Of a DNA stretch of 53,258 nucleotides, positions 15,865-23,352 are shown piece after piece. Where the stretch lies: assembly GCA_031973235.1 (NCBI GenBank), contig DALYDM010000003.1, positions 1-53,258 on the forward strand, given 5' to 3'. The position numbers and the translations under genes are program-made. The notes beneath the pieces were generated by a model. The model did not search any database. It was not told the origin of the DNA and worked only from the letters and a program-made list of their open reading frames with translations. The first letter of the stretch is position 1. Each line of letters opens with the position of its first letter. This DNA is from JAGOQQ01 sp031973235. Its GTDB lineage: Bacteria; Patescibacteriota; Minisyncoccia; Phycocordibacterales; UBA9973.

Positions 15865-17760
15865 ATGTCAAAAATAATCGGAATAGACTTGGGTACAACA
15901 AACAGTGCGGTTTCAATTATTGAAGGAGGACAACCAAAGATCATAGAAAATATCGAGGGTTCTCGAACCACTCCTTCTATTGTTGCTATCGCAAAAAATG
16001 GCGATCGTCTTGCAGGACTTCTTGCAAAGCGACAAGCTGTCACAAATCCAGAGAATACAATCTACGGAATCAAGCGATTCATGGGGCATCATTTTTCTGA
16101 TCCTGAAATTCAAAAAGATCGTGGTGTAATGCCATACAAGATTCAAGAAGGAAAAGATAAAGGTGTCGAAGTAAAACTTGGTGACAAGTTTATGCGACCA
16201 GAAGAAATCTCTGCAATGATTCTCGCGAAGATCAAAGCTGACGTGGAAGCAAAGACAGGTGAGAAAATCACTGAGGCTGTTATCACTGTGCCAGCATATT
16301 TCAACGACGCACAACGCAAAGCCACAAAAGACGCGGGGCAAATCGCAGGACTCGATGTGAAGCGTATCATCAACGAGCCAACTGCAGCTGCACTCGCATA
16401 CGGCTTTAATTCAAAGAAGGATGAAAAGATTGTGGTGTACGACTTCGGAGGAGGAACTTTCGACGTATCAGTTCTTGAAGTGTCGGGAGATGTGATTGAA
16501 GTGAAATCAACAGATGGAGACTCTCACATGGGAGGACGAGATATCGATCGAAAAATTATTAATTGGATTGCAGATGAATTCAAAAAGGAATCTGGAATCG
16601 ATGTAACAAAAGATCCACTTGCACTTCAGCGTCTTGATGAAGCAGCAGAAAAAGCAAAGCACGAACTTTCAACAACCTCAGAAACTGAAATCAATATTCC
16701 ATTTATCACTTCAGGTTCTGATGGACCAAAGCACCTTCTCTTGAAGATGAGTCGTGCAACACTTGAATCTCTCGCACAAGAATATGTTGATCGTTCGATT
16801 GAAATCACTAAGCGTGCACTTGAAGCATCACCATTTAAGATGAGTGATATCAATGAAATTATTATGGTGGGAGGACAAACTCGCATGCCAGCAATTGTTG
16901 AAGCCGTAAAGAAGCTTTTCAACGGCAAAGAACCAAATCGATCAATCAATCCTGATGAAGTGGTAGCACTTGGAGCAGCAGTGCAAGCTGGTGTACTTCA
17001 AGGAGATGTCAAAGATGTGCTATTGCTTGACGTGATCCCACTTTCTCTTGGAATTGAAACTCTAGGAGGTGTGGCAACAAAACTCATCGAAAGAAACTCA
17101 ACAATTCCAACATCAAAATCTCAAATCTTTTCAACTGCCGCGGATAATCAAACTTCAGTAGAAATTCATATCACTCAAGGTGAACGACCAATGGCAACAG
17201 ACAACAAATCTCTTGGACGATTCATCCTAGATGGAATTCCACCATCACCACGAGGAATTCCTCAAGTAGAAGTGACATTTGATGTTGATGCAAACGGAAT
17301 TCTTCAAGTGAAGGCAAAGGATAAAGCTTCAGGAAAGGAACAATCAATCCGTATCGAAGCATCATCGGGACTTACTGATGAAGACATCAAGAAAATGCAA
17401 GCAGATGCTGAAGCTCATGCTGAAGAAGACAAGAAGAAGAAAGAAGTTGTCGAAGTTAAGAATACCGCAGAAATGATGGTATACACCGCAGAAAAATCTC
17501 TCAAAGATGCTGAAGGAAAAATTTCTGATGATATCAAATCGGTGGTGCAATCAAAAATTGATGCAGTGAAATCTGTAAAAGATGGTACAGATGGTGACGC
17601 TATCAAGAAAGCAACTGAAGAATTGTCTGCTGAGCTTTCAAAGATCGGCGAAGCAATGAACAAAGCACAAGCTGAACAACCCCAACCAGAAGCTCAAGCA
17701 CAAGATGAAAATGTGCGTGATGCTGAAGTGAAAGAAGAGGGAAGTGAAGAAGCAAAATAA
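15865..17760 (+). CDS. dnaK: Molecular chaperone DnaK (Hsp70)
   Basis: 631 residues, normal length. ATPase domain motifs IGIDLGTTNSAVSI, the VITVPAYFNDAQR segment, YDFGGGTFDVS and IMVGGQTRMP are intact. The linker VLLLDVIPLSLGIETLGG precedes the substrate-binding domain, with a helical lid and a Gln/Glu-rich tail. It works with GrpE (1.2 kb upstream) and DnaJ (1.7 kb downstream). The genes are not one operon here: each has its own promoter. A strong terminator follows. Confidence 0.98.
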   Translation: MSKIIGIDLGTTNSAVSIIEGGQPKIIENIEGSRTTPSIVAIAKNGDRLAGLLAKRQAVTNPENTIYGIKRFMGHHFSDPEIQKDRGVMPYKIQEGKDKGVEVKLGDKFMRPEEISAMILAKIKADVEAKTGEKITEAVITVPAYFNDAQRKATKDAGQIAGLDVKRIINEPTAAALAYGFNSKKDEKIVVYDFGGGTFDVSVLEVSGDVIEVKSTDGDSHMGGRDIDRKIINWIADEFKKESGIDVTKDPLALQRLDEAAEKAKHELSTTSETEINIPFITSGSDGPKHLLLKMSRATLESLAQEYVDRSIEITKRALEASPFKMSDINEIIMVGGQTRMPAIVEAVKKLFNGKEPNRSINPDEVVALGAAVQAGVLQGDVKDVLLLDVIPLSLGIETLGGVATKLIERNSTIPTSKSQIFSTAADNQTSVEIHITQGERPMATDNKSLGRFILDGIPPSPRGIPQVEVTFDVDANGILQVKAKDKASGKEQSIRIEASSGLTDEDIKKMQADAEAHAEEDKKKKEVVEVKNTAEMMVYTAEKSLKDAEGKISDDIKSVVQSKIDAVKSVKDGTDGDAIKKATEELSAELSKIGEAMNKAQAEQPQPEAQAQDENVRDAEVKEEGSEEAK

Positions 17761-17768
17761 TATAGAAT

Positions 17769-17806
17769 AATACAAAATAGCCTTATAAATAAGGCTATTT
17801 TGTATT
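17769..17806 (+). terminator. Terminator after dnaK
   Basis: A perfect 17-base stem (17769-17785 with 17790-17806) and 4-base loop, with a T-rich right arm. Confidence 0.85.
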
Positions 17807-17807
17807 A

Positions 17808-17836
17808 TTGACTTTCTAGTCTATTTATGATTTAAT
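17808..17836 (+). promoter_or_regulatory. Promoter for the 17857 membrane protein
   Basis: TTGACT (17808-17813), 17-base spacer, TTTAAT (17831-17836), directly behind the dnaK terminator. Confidence 0.5.
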
Positions 17837-17856
17837 AGTATCAAACGCACATACAC

Positions 17857-18201
17857 ATGAAAGAAAAAATCATATCACATCATCTTTCGCAAGAAAATCT
17901 CTCATGGAGAGAATTTGTGAAATTCGGTCTTCCGGCTTTGACTATTGCAGGAATCATTATCTCTGCATTCCAAGGCCTCGCAAGTCAGTATCCAGCGCTT
18001 TTTCTCCTTCTTTTGAGTTCGACACTTATTGGTCTTTACTTGGAAGGAAAAAAGAGCATTGCAGCTGTTGCAGCAACAAAACTCTTTTCAGTAGCGTTGC
18101 TGTTTGTCTCAATGACACTTTTGACTGCAAACCCATTGTTTGCGGTCACAGGAATCCTGACATGTTTCGTTCTCTTGATCTTTATCTTGAGAAAGACATA
18201 A
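17857..18201 (+). CDS. Small membrane protein (114 aa), unknown
   Basis: Not recognised. After an about 20-residue polar N-terminus it has three to four hydrophobic helices (about residues 25-42, 46-63, 72-91 and 94-110) with a short EGKKS loop in the middle. It has its own promoter and terminator. The position between dnaK and dnaJ does not by itself imply a chaperone role. Confidence 0.7.
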   Translation: MKEKIISHHLSQENLSWREFVKFGLPALTIAGIIISAFQGLASQYPALFLLLLSSTLIGLYLEGKKSIAAVAATKLFSVALLFVSMTLLTANPLFAVTGILTCFVLLIFILRKT

Positions 18202-18209
18202 ACGCATTT

Positions 18210-18242
18210 ACGGCTCTCATTTGTTTGAGAGTCGTTTTTTTA
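18210..18242 (+). terminator. Rho-independent terminator
   Basis: 10-base stem (18210-18219 with 18226-18235, one G-T wobble) followed by a run of seven T. Confidence 0.85.
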
Positions 18243-18285
18243 TTTACATTTGTGAGTAAATATGATTAAATCAAAAAAAAATCAT

Positions 18286-18861
18286 ATGGAAACAAGGCTA
18301 AAACCACCGCATCTTGGTAATCAGTATTATGCATATATGGATTGTGTAAAAGTATCTGCAAAAAGTAAAACAGAAATTTCAATTTTTTCTATTACTTTTC
18401 CATCATTTGGAAACTATCCAGCAGAGATGTCCGCAGTCGTTACGTATCGAGAAAATTTCTTGTTTTTTCTTTCACAAAGTCGTTATTTTGAAAATAGATT
18501 TGCATTAAGGATTGCGACTTTTGGTGTCTTTTGTTTCAATCGAAAAGAACAAAATTTGATCAGTGATTGGGAGGCAATAACACCCGAGAAAAACGGTATT
18601 GTTATCAGTAAAGATTCACATGTCGGTATATGGGCAAGCGTTTGTTTGAAAGGTACAGAGCGTTGTTCATCGATTGTGGTTTTGTTTGATCTTACAAACA
18701 GTATCCATAACGCTACATATCTTGAACTCGTTGAAATTTTTGGAAATTATAAAAGTTTTCAAACGCTTGATGAATTTGAAAAGCTAAATCATGATAAATT
18801 CGCTGCGGTACAAATTCCAGTCAAAATGCTCTTTTATTTAAGTTGGGAATATTTAAAGTAG
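18286..18861 (+). CDS. Hypothetical protein (191 aa)
   Basis: Not recognised. The start at 18286 (METRLKPPHLGN) is preferred because a -10-like TATGAT at 18261-18266 overlaps the earlier in-frame ATG at 18262. The protein is mixed alpha/beta with many aromatic residues (ENFLFFLSQSRYFENRFAL) and no membrane helix or known motif. A terminator hairpin at 18867 follows, so it is probably monocistronic. Confidence 0.6.
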   Translation: METRLKPPHLGNQYYAYMDCVKVSAKSKTEISIFSITFPSFGNYPAEMSAVVTYRENFLFFLSQSRYFENRFALRIATFGVFCFNRKEQNLISDWEAITPEKNGIVISKDSHVGIWASVCLKGTERCSSIVVLFDLTNSIHNATYLELVEIFGNYKSFQTLDEFEKLNHDKFAAVQIPVKMLFYLSWEYLK

Positions 18862-18866
18862 AAATG

Positions 18867-18897
18867 AAAGTCTGTAGTGATACAGACTTTTTTGTTA
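18867..18897 (+). terminator. Rho-independent terminator
   Basis: A perfect 10-base stem (AAAGTCTGTA with TACAGACTTT) around GTGA, followed by T-rich sequence. Confidence 0.85.
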
Positions 18898-18930
18898 TAC
18901 TTAATAATTATTAGAACTAAATATTATTTT

Positions 18931-19347
18931 ATGCACTGGAGTTTGTACGCATTATTCTCAGCAATATTTGCAGGATTGGTGGCATTGTTTGGAAAACTTG
19001 GATTAAAAAATTTGGACTCAACTTTGGCAACGACCGTACGCTCAATCATAATGGCAGTGTTTTTGGTAATTGTGGCTGGTTCGATGGGCAAATTTAGTGG
19101 AATATCTTCTATTCATGGAAAGGCACTACTCTTTATCATTTTATCTGGAGTTGCGGGAGCACTGTCATGGCTTTTTTACTTTATAGCAATCAAACAAGGT
19201 CCTGTTGCTGGAGTGCTTGCAATTGATCGTACAAGTATAGTGTTTGGAATACTATTGGCAGTTTTATTTCTAGGCGAAGCCTTAACCTGGAAATCAATCC
19301 TAGGCTCAATTTTGATTGTTGGAGGAGCTCTCATAATTGCACTTTGA
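18931..19347 (+). CDS. EamA-type small transporter (single EamA domain)
   Basis: 138 residues forming about five hydrophobic helices: one EamA repeat of the drug/metabolite transporter superfamily, so it would have to dimerise to form a channel. Typical features are the MHWSLYALFSAIFAGLVALFGK first helix (read in parts), YFIAIKQGPVAGVLAIDRTSIVFG and the conserved LFLGEALTWKSILGSILIVGG. The upstream ATG at 18877 lies in the preceding terminator hairpin and is rejected. Substrate unknown. Ends in TGA, one of few such stops here. Confidence 0.85.
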   Translation: MHWSLYALFSAIFAGLVALFGKLGLKNLDSTLATTVRSIIMAVFLVIVAGSMGKFSGISSIHGKALLFIILSGVAGALSWLFYFIAIKQGPVAGVLAIDRTSIVFGILLAVLFLGEALTWKSILGSILIVGGALIIAL

Positions 19348-19353
19348 ATACTT

Positions 19354-19404
19354 TTTCGTGACCACAAAAAAGGTGTTGAAAATGTATGTACTTTTTGATA
19401 AAAT
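19354..19404 (+). promoter_or_regulatory. dnaJ promoter with upstream palindromic site
   Basis: TTGAAA (19376-19381), 17-base spacer, TAAAAT (19399-19404). Ten bases upstream of the -35, TTTCGTGACCAC (19354-19365) is the reverse complement of the GTGGTCACGAAA upstream of dnaK. The 12-base identity in two chaperone promoters suggests a common regulator. Confidence 0.6.
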
Positions 19405-19438
19405 ACACCTTACAAAGTAGCTTATCTCAAGAAAAATT

Positions 19439-20527
19439 ATGTCAAAAGATTATTATGAAATTCTAGGTGTCTCAAAATCTGCGTCTAAGGACGAGATAAA
19501 GAAAGCATTTCACAAACTTGCTCACAAATACCACCCAGACAAAAAAGATGGTGATGAGGCAAAATTTAAGGAGGCAAACGAGGCCTACCAGATTCTTTCT
19601 GATGACAGCAAACGTGCACAATACGATCAATTTGGAAGTGCGGGACCACAAGGTTTCGGTGGTGGAGGGTTTGGTGGTGGTCAAGGAGGTTTTGGATTTG
19701 ATTTTTCTCAAGCTCAAGGTGGTTTTGATATGGGAGATTTGGGTGATATTTTCTCAGATTTTTTTGGCGGAGGAATGGGTGGTGGTGCACGTGCTCGAAC
19801 AAGACGAGGAAGAGATATTTCAACAGAAATTTCAATTTCATTTGAAGAATCAGTTTTTGGTGTAACTCGACGAATTGCTATCACAAAACAATCTTCATGT
19901 AAGGCGTGTAAAGGAAGTGGCGCTAAGCAAGATACTGGACTTGAAACATGTAAAACATGCAAAGGTGCAGGACAGATTCGCGAAGCACGAAGAACATTCA
20001 TGGGAACATTTGAGACCAATCGTGTGTGTGATGAATGTGATGGTGTTGGAAAAGTTCCAAAAGAAAAGTGCTCATCTTGTCATGGAAGTGGTGTGACAAA
20101 AGGCCAAGAGGAAATTGAGGTTGCTATCCCCGCAGGAATTCAAAATGGTCAAATGGTACGACTTACTGGTATAGGTGAGGCAATCACTCGCGGACAAGCA
20201 GGAGACTTGTTCATCAAAATCAATGTTCCTCCACATAAAACATTTACACGTGACGGATTCAATCTCCATACTGATTTACATATAAAGCTTACCGATGCAC
20301 TTCTTGGTGCAGAGCATACACTAAAAACACTCGATGGTGATGTCAAAATCAAAATTCCAGAAGGTATAACTCATGGTGAAATGCTTCGAATAAAAGAACG
20401 TGGAGTTCCAAATGGAGCACGAGGAAAGCGAGGCGATATCTATGTTCGAGTTCTTATTAAAATTCCGCAAAAACTTTCTCGCAAGGAACGTGAACTTGTG
20501 GAGGGACTTAAGGAAGAGGGACTGTAA
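19439..20527 (+). CDS. dnaJ: Chaperone protein DnaJ
   Basis: 362 residues. J domain (residues 1-65) with the HPD motif in KYHPDKK, Gly/Phe-rich linker (about 70-115), and a zinc-finger region with four CxxCxGxG-type repeats (CKACKGSG, CKTCKGAG, CDECDGVG, CSSCHGSG), then the C-terminal substrate-binding domain. It delivers substrates to DnaK and stimulates its ATPase. The leader is about 28 bases. A complete type I DnaJ. Confidence 0.97.
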   Translation: MSKDYYEILGVSKSASKDEIKKAFHKLAHKYHPDKKDGDEAKFKEANEAYQILSDDSKRAQYDQFGSAGPQGFGGGGFGGGQGGFGFDFSQAQGGFDMGDLGDIFSDFFGGGMGGGARARTRRGRDISTEISISFEESVFGVTRRIAITKQSSCKACKGSGAKQDTGLETCKTCKGAGQIREARRTFMGTFETNRVCDECDGVGKVPKEKCSSCHGSGVTKGQEEIEVAIPAGIQNGQMVRLTGIGEAITRGQAGDLFIKINVPPHKTFTRDGFNLHTDLHIKLTDALLGAEHTLKTLDGDVKIKIPEGITHGEMLRIKERGVPNGARGKRGDIYVRVLIKIPQKLSRKERELVEGLKEEGL

Positions 20528-20755
20528 TTAGTGAGTAGTAAGTAGGTAGTAGAAAGTAGGACAAGGGAAGGGAAAAGCTGAAAGTTAAAAGTTTAAAGGT
20601 ATACGCATGCAATGCTAAAAAGAAAAGATTCAGTTTTTAGTTGGATTTTCCCCTCCTTACTGAGGAGTGGTGGCGCGAAGCGACGGGGTGGTGTGTGTCA
20701 CGAAGTGACGGAGGGATAAAAGTCATATTATAAGTTCTAGTGAACATAAAAATAT
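20528..20755. repeat. Gene-free stretch with low-complexity tract and palindrome-rich element
   Basis: About 230 bases without a gene. The first part (20530-20590) is a purine-rich, AGTAG-repeating tract. At 20645-20720 there is a GC-richer block with consecutive small palindromes: CCTC/GAGG, CGCGAAGCG and GTCAC-GAA-GTGAC. The block resembles a palindrome-rich intergenic motif that I recall from unrelated bacterial genomes; copy number in this genome cannot be judged from one window. Confidence 0.5.
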
Positions 20756-21274
20756 ATGAGTCAGCCAAATTTGATAAATAAAATAATAGGTAAAAGTGGG
20801 ATCGAGTATATTTTTGAATGGTATGACTCAAATACTTTTTCACATCTTGAAATTGAGAAAATTAAACAATCCTATGCAGTTGCGTACGATGTAGACCAAG
20901 ATAGTAAAATAATTATTGTTCACAATAAAAAGAAAGATACTTGGGGGCTGATTGGTGGTAGCGTTGAAAAGGGTGAGCACCCAGACGAGACTCTCAAAAG
21001 AGAAATTTTAGAGGAATCAGGTTATGAAGTTGTATCATTTAAACTTCTTGGTTATCAAAAGATGATTGATTCTAAAGCTGAGTCATTTGTGTACCAATTG
21101 AGATATATCGCATATGTAAAAAAGAAATTTGAATTTACGAAAGATTCTGACCCTGCAAATACCGTGGACAAAATTGCTTTGATTAATCCAAACGAGTATA
21201 AAAAATACTTTGATTGGGGAAATATTGGAGAGAGAATAATTGAATTAGCAAAACGTCAATTAAACAAGGAGTAA
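20756..21274 (+). CDS. NUDIX hydrolase
   Basis: 172 residues with a complete Nudix box: GGSVEKGEHPDETLKREILE followed by ESGYE, matching GX5EX7REUXEEXGU, so metal-dependent pyrophosphohydrolase chemistry is expected. The N-terminal about 35 residues precede the Nudix fold. The substrate (oxidised nucleotide, nucleotide sugar or RNA cap) cannot be told. It sits at the beginning of an accessory region rich in small enzymes. Confidence 0.88.
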   Translation: MSQPNLINKIIGKSGIEYIFEWYDSNTFSHLEIEKIKQSYAVAYDVDQDSKIIIVHNKKKDTWGLIGGSVEKGEHPDETLKREILEESGYEVVSFKLLGYQKMIDSKAESFVYQLRYIAYVKKKFEFTKDSDPANTVDKIALINPNEYKKYFDWGNIGERIIELAKRQLNKE

Positions 21275-21286
21275 GAGACAGATTAC

Positions 21287-21475
21287 TTGACAAAATAAGA
21301 TATAATGATATTATATAAACGTATGACATTTATACATAAAAACATTCGAAATATGGTGGCCCATTCTGGGTACTTCAAACCAAATATTTTGGCTGGTTTT
21401 TGTGTTGTAAATTAAACTTTCATTCTAAATTTTAAAACTCAAACACCAGCAAGAACTGCTGGTGTTTGTTCATTT
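21287..21475 (+). promoter_or_regulatory. Leader with short ORF and terminator (possible attenuator) upstream of GNAT gene
   Basis: TTGACA (21287-21292), 16-base spacer, TATTAT (21309-21314). Eight bases after the -10 an ATG at 21323 opens a 30-codon frame (MTFIHKNIRNMVAH..., stop 21413-21415). A perfect 12-base terminator stem (21440-21451 with 21457-21468) ends 17 bases before the acetyltransferase ATG. A segment at the end of the short frame (GGCTGGTTTTTGTG) could pair with the left arm of the terminator, so translation of the short frame might control readthrough. Confidence 0.5.
21323..21415 (+). CDS. Possible leader peptide (30 aa)
   Basis: A 30-codon reading frame starting within two bases of the predicted transcription start and followed by a terminator hairpin. 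No similarity recognised. It could be a regulatory leader peptide for the acetyltransferase gene, or chance. Confidence 0.35.
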   Translation: MTFIHKNIRNMVAHSGYFKPNILAGFCVVN

Positions 21476-21485
21476 AGAATTAAAT

Positions 21486-22053
21486 ATGAAAAATATCAAA
21501 ACTCAATCAGTAATGTTTCTTCAAGGAAAGAGACTTTATCTGCGCCCTGTCGAGCGAAACGACATTCCTTTACTTCAAATATGGATAAATGATCCTGAAG
21601 TAAGAAAGTATCTTAATAATTCCTTTCCAATGTCATTAACAGATGAAGAAAAGTATTTTGAAAGATTTTCAAATAGATTTCTTGCAAATGTCGATTTGGC
21701 AATTATGGCTNNNNNNNNNNAATCTATTGCTCGGGAGTATTGGTTTACACAAAATTGATTATATTAATGGCACTGCTACTACTGGTTCAATGTATGGTAG
21801 AAAATCTAAGTGGAACAAAGGGTACGCAACCGAAGCAAAAATGATTTTGCTTGAGTATGCTTTCATGACACTTAATTTAAGAAAAATTTGTAGTATTGCA
21901 ATTTGTGGTAATGTTGGGAGCATAAAACACAATATGAATTGTGGTTACAAGAAGGAAGGTATTATGAAAAGTCATTATTTTCGTGATGGAAAATATCATG
22001 ACGCTGTGATGCTTGCGGTCTTCAAAAAAGATTGGGAAAAAGTTTGGAAATAA
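21486..22053 (+). CDS. GNAT acetyltransferase, RimJ/RimL type (interrupted by 10-N gap)
   Basis: N-acetyltransferase of the GNAT superfamily. The first half (LQGKRLYLRPVERNDIPLLQIWINDPEVRKYL, read in parts) has the start typical of RimJ/RimL-like enzymes; the second half has the acetyl-CoA binding stretch WNKGYATEAKMILLEYAF and the C-terminal NCGYKKEGIMKSHYFRDGKYHDAVMLAVF. Ten N at 21711-21720 break the frame (upstream and downstream halves are in different frames), so the gap length is wrong rather than the gene being broken. It follows the possible attenuator and is closed by a terminator. Confidence 0.85.
21711..21720. other. Assembly gap of 10 N
   Basis: Ten undetermined bases in the GNAT gene; the two halves of the protein are out of frame across it, so the real number of bases is not 10 (or there is a nearby sequence error). 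Confidence 0.99.
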
Positions 22054-22070
22054 AATCCAAAAAGATAAAC

Positions 22071-22104
22071 AAAAAGGGCAGAGATGCCCTTTTTATTTTT
22101 TTTT
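22071..22104 (+). terminator. Rho-independent terminator
   Basis: Stem AAAAGGGCA with TGCCCTTTT around GAGA, followed by a very long T run. Confidence 0.9.
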
Positions 22105-22133
22105 TTGACAAACAGAGTTTTTTGCTATATTAT
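22105..22133 (+). promoter_or_regulatory. Promoter for the 22159 gene
   Basis: Consensus TTGACA (22105-22110), 17-base spacer, TATTAT (22128-22133). Confidence 0.65.
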
Positions 22134-22158
22134 AATAAAAAACTTAAAAAATTAAGCT

Positions 22159-22368
22159 ATGAAAAATTTAACAAATTTACCTACACATGTCCCTGTACTA
22201 AGTGTTCTAATGGGTTGGGGGACCGTCAAGGAGGATGAGACAATTTATGACCCATCAGGAATGAGGCAGTGTGATAAATGCCGAAAGTGGTTTGAAGAAG
22301 GAATTATAATGAAAGTAAAAGAGTGCCCCTATTGCGGTGAGAATTTAGACGATCATGGATGCAAATGA
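22159..22368 (+). CDS. Small zinc-ribbon-like protein (69 aa)
   Basis: 69 residues with two cysteine pairs, CDKCRKW at about residue 38 and CPYCGENL at about residue 56, the pattern of a small rubredoxin-like or zinc-ribbon knuckle pair. The N-terminal 35 residues carry no motif. It has a consensus promoter. Function unknown; a nucleic-acid or protein contact module is possible. Confidence 0.65.
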   Translation: MKNLTNLPTHVPVLSVLMGWGTVKEDETIYDPSGMRQCDKCRKWFEEGIIMKVKECPYCGENLDDHGCK

Positions 22369-22373
22369 TGAGT

Positions 22374-22468
22374 TTGACAAAAGTTATATTTTGAATATAA
22401 TTATATTCAAACAAGATTTTGTGCAAAATGCACAAACTAAAACATAGTTTATAAAGGAGGATAAGGAG
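22374..22468 (+). promoter_or_regulatory. Promoter and conserved leader RNA, copy 1
   Basis: TTGACA (22374-22379), 16-base spacer, TATAAT (22396-22401). From the predicted start (about 22409) to the ATG runs a 60-base leader that is nearly identical to the leader at 24914-24974. It has a hairpin TTTGTGC/GCACAAA (22418-22436) and a strong Shine-Dalgarno AAAGGAGGATAAGGA just before the ATG at 22469, in a window where Shine-Dalgarno sequences are otherwise rare. Confidence 0.7.
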
Positions 22469-22633
22469 ATGAAGAAGTCTTATTTTGTACCGGTAGCTAA
22501 AAGCTGCAAGGGTACGATTTATCGTGACGGAGGTGGAGATGGAGACAATGGACATGATGGCAATCCGACTGATGAAGAAGGTGCACCTGAGCCAAGTTAC
22601 CCACAAGATCCTGAAACAGAGGATAATTCCTGA
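22469..22633 (+). CDS. Small acidic Gly/Asp-rich protein (54 aa)
   Basis: 54 residues beginning MKKSYFVPVAKSCKG, followed by a Gly/Asp-rich run (DGGGDGDNGHDG) and an acidic, Pro-rich tail (NPTDEEGAPEPSYPQDPETE). Strong evidence for translation comes from the Shine-Dalgarno in the duplicated leader. It is unrecognised. The basic N-terminus and Asp/Glu/Thr/Ser-rich tail would also fit a precursor peptide of a modified peptide, and a convergent HEXXH protein gene lies beside it, but that is speculative. Confidence 0.7.
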   Translation: MKKSYFVPVAKSCKGTIYRDGGGDGDNGHDGNPTDEEGAPEPSYPQDPETEDNS

Positions 22634-22647
22634 CGATAATAAATTTT

Positions 22648-22686
22648 AAACACATGCTTACGAAATTGAAAGCATGTGTTTTTTGT
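22648..22686. terminator. Terminator between convergent genes
   Basis: A perfect 12-base stem (AAACACATGCTT with AAGCATGTGTTT at 22670-22681) followed by T-rich sequence. It overlaps the 3' end of the minus-strand gene. Confidence 0.85.
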
Positions 22687-23305
22687 ATTCCATTTTTATT
22701 TTATCTAGAATATTTTTATATCCATTATTTATACATATACCTAATGCATCTTTATATTCCGGAGTTTTAAAATTCCCCGCATCTCTTATCTCAGACGACA
22801 TCATGTCTACGTTTCCAAGCACTTCCTCAAATACTGCTCCCATGATTGCATAAACCAAAATATGAATTTGTGTGAGTTTTGTCTCAGAAGGAAAAAGATT
22901 CGCAAGAACTTCTTCAAGGTATTTTTTGCTATCTCCTAGTCCTTCATTTAATACAATATGAACGATTTCATGAATTAGTACTCGAATAAAGTCACCAGTA
23001 TCTTTTCCTGCATATATCACGATTGGTGAAGAGAATGATCTTGCAGGTACGCCTGTAATATATACATCCAGATTACGTCTCTCTATCTTTAGCTCTGATA
23101 CTTCCAGAATTTTATCTATCATTTTTTCTCCATTCTTTCTCCATTCATTTCTAAATTCTTCTTGCTTCACCAAAACCTCATCTTTTGAAAAGTGGGGCAA
23201 GGTGCTATATGTAAACAATTTTGTTTTCGAAACAAGTTCTTTCTCTGAAAAAAAAGAACTGTAAATTTCTTCAAGAAATGGACTGTAGATTATTTTAACT
23301 TTCAT
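22658..23305 (-). CDS. HEXXH-containing putative metallopeptidase
   Basis: 215 residues, not assignable to a named family. A zincin motif H112-E113-I-V-H116 lies in a hydrophobic helix (VLIHEIVHIVLNEG), and Glu131/Glu132 in LEEVLANLF about 15 residues later could be the third zinc ligand, as in gluzincins. No signal peptide or membrane helix is visible, so it acts in the cytoplasm. It faces the small acidic gene at 22469; whether it processes that peptide is unknown. Confidence 0.7.
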   Translation of the reverse strand: MKVKIIYSPFLEEIYSSFFSEKELVSKTKLFTYSTLPHFSKDEVLVKQEEFRNEWRKNGEKMIDKILEVSELKIERRNLDVYITGVPARSFSSPIVIYAGKDTGDFIRVLIHEIVHIVLNEGLGDSKKYLEEVLANLFPSETKLTQIHILVYAIMGAVFEEVLGNVDMMSSEIRDAGNFKTPEYKDALGICINNGYKNILDKIKMEYKKHMLSIS

Positions 23306-23352
23306 ATATTGACATTATCATAAAATCGTATTAATATGTTTAAAACTGAAAA

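Noticed and set aside
21486..22053. GNAT pseudogene by frameshift
   Set aside because: The frame change coincides exactly with a 10-N gap, so it is an assembly artefact.
22032..22238. 68-codon frame between the GNAT gene and the zinc-ribbon gene
   Set aside because: It overlaps the GNAT end, a terminator and a promoter, and its composition is Lys/Phe low complexity.
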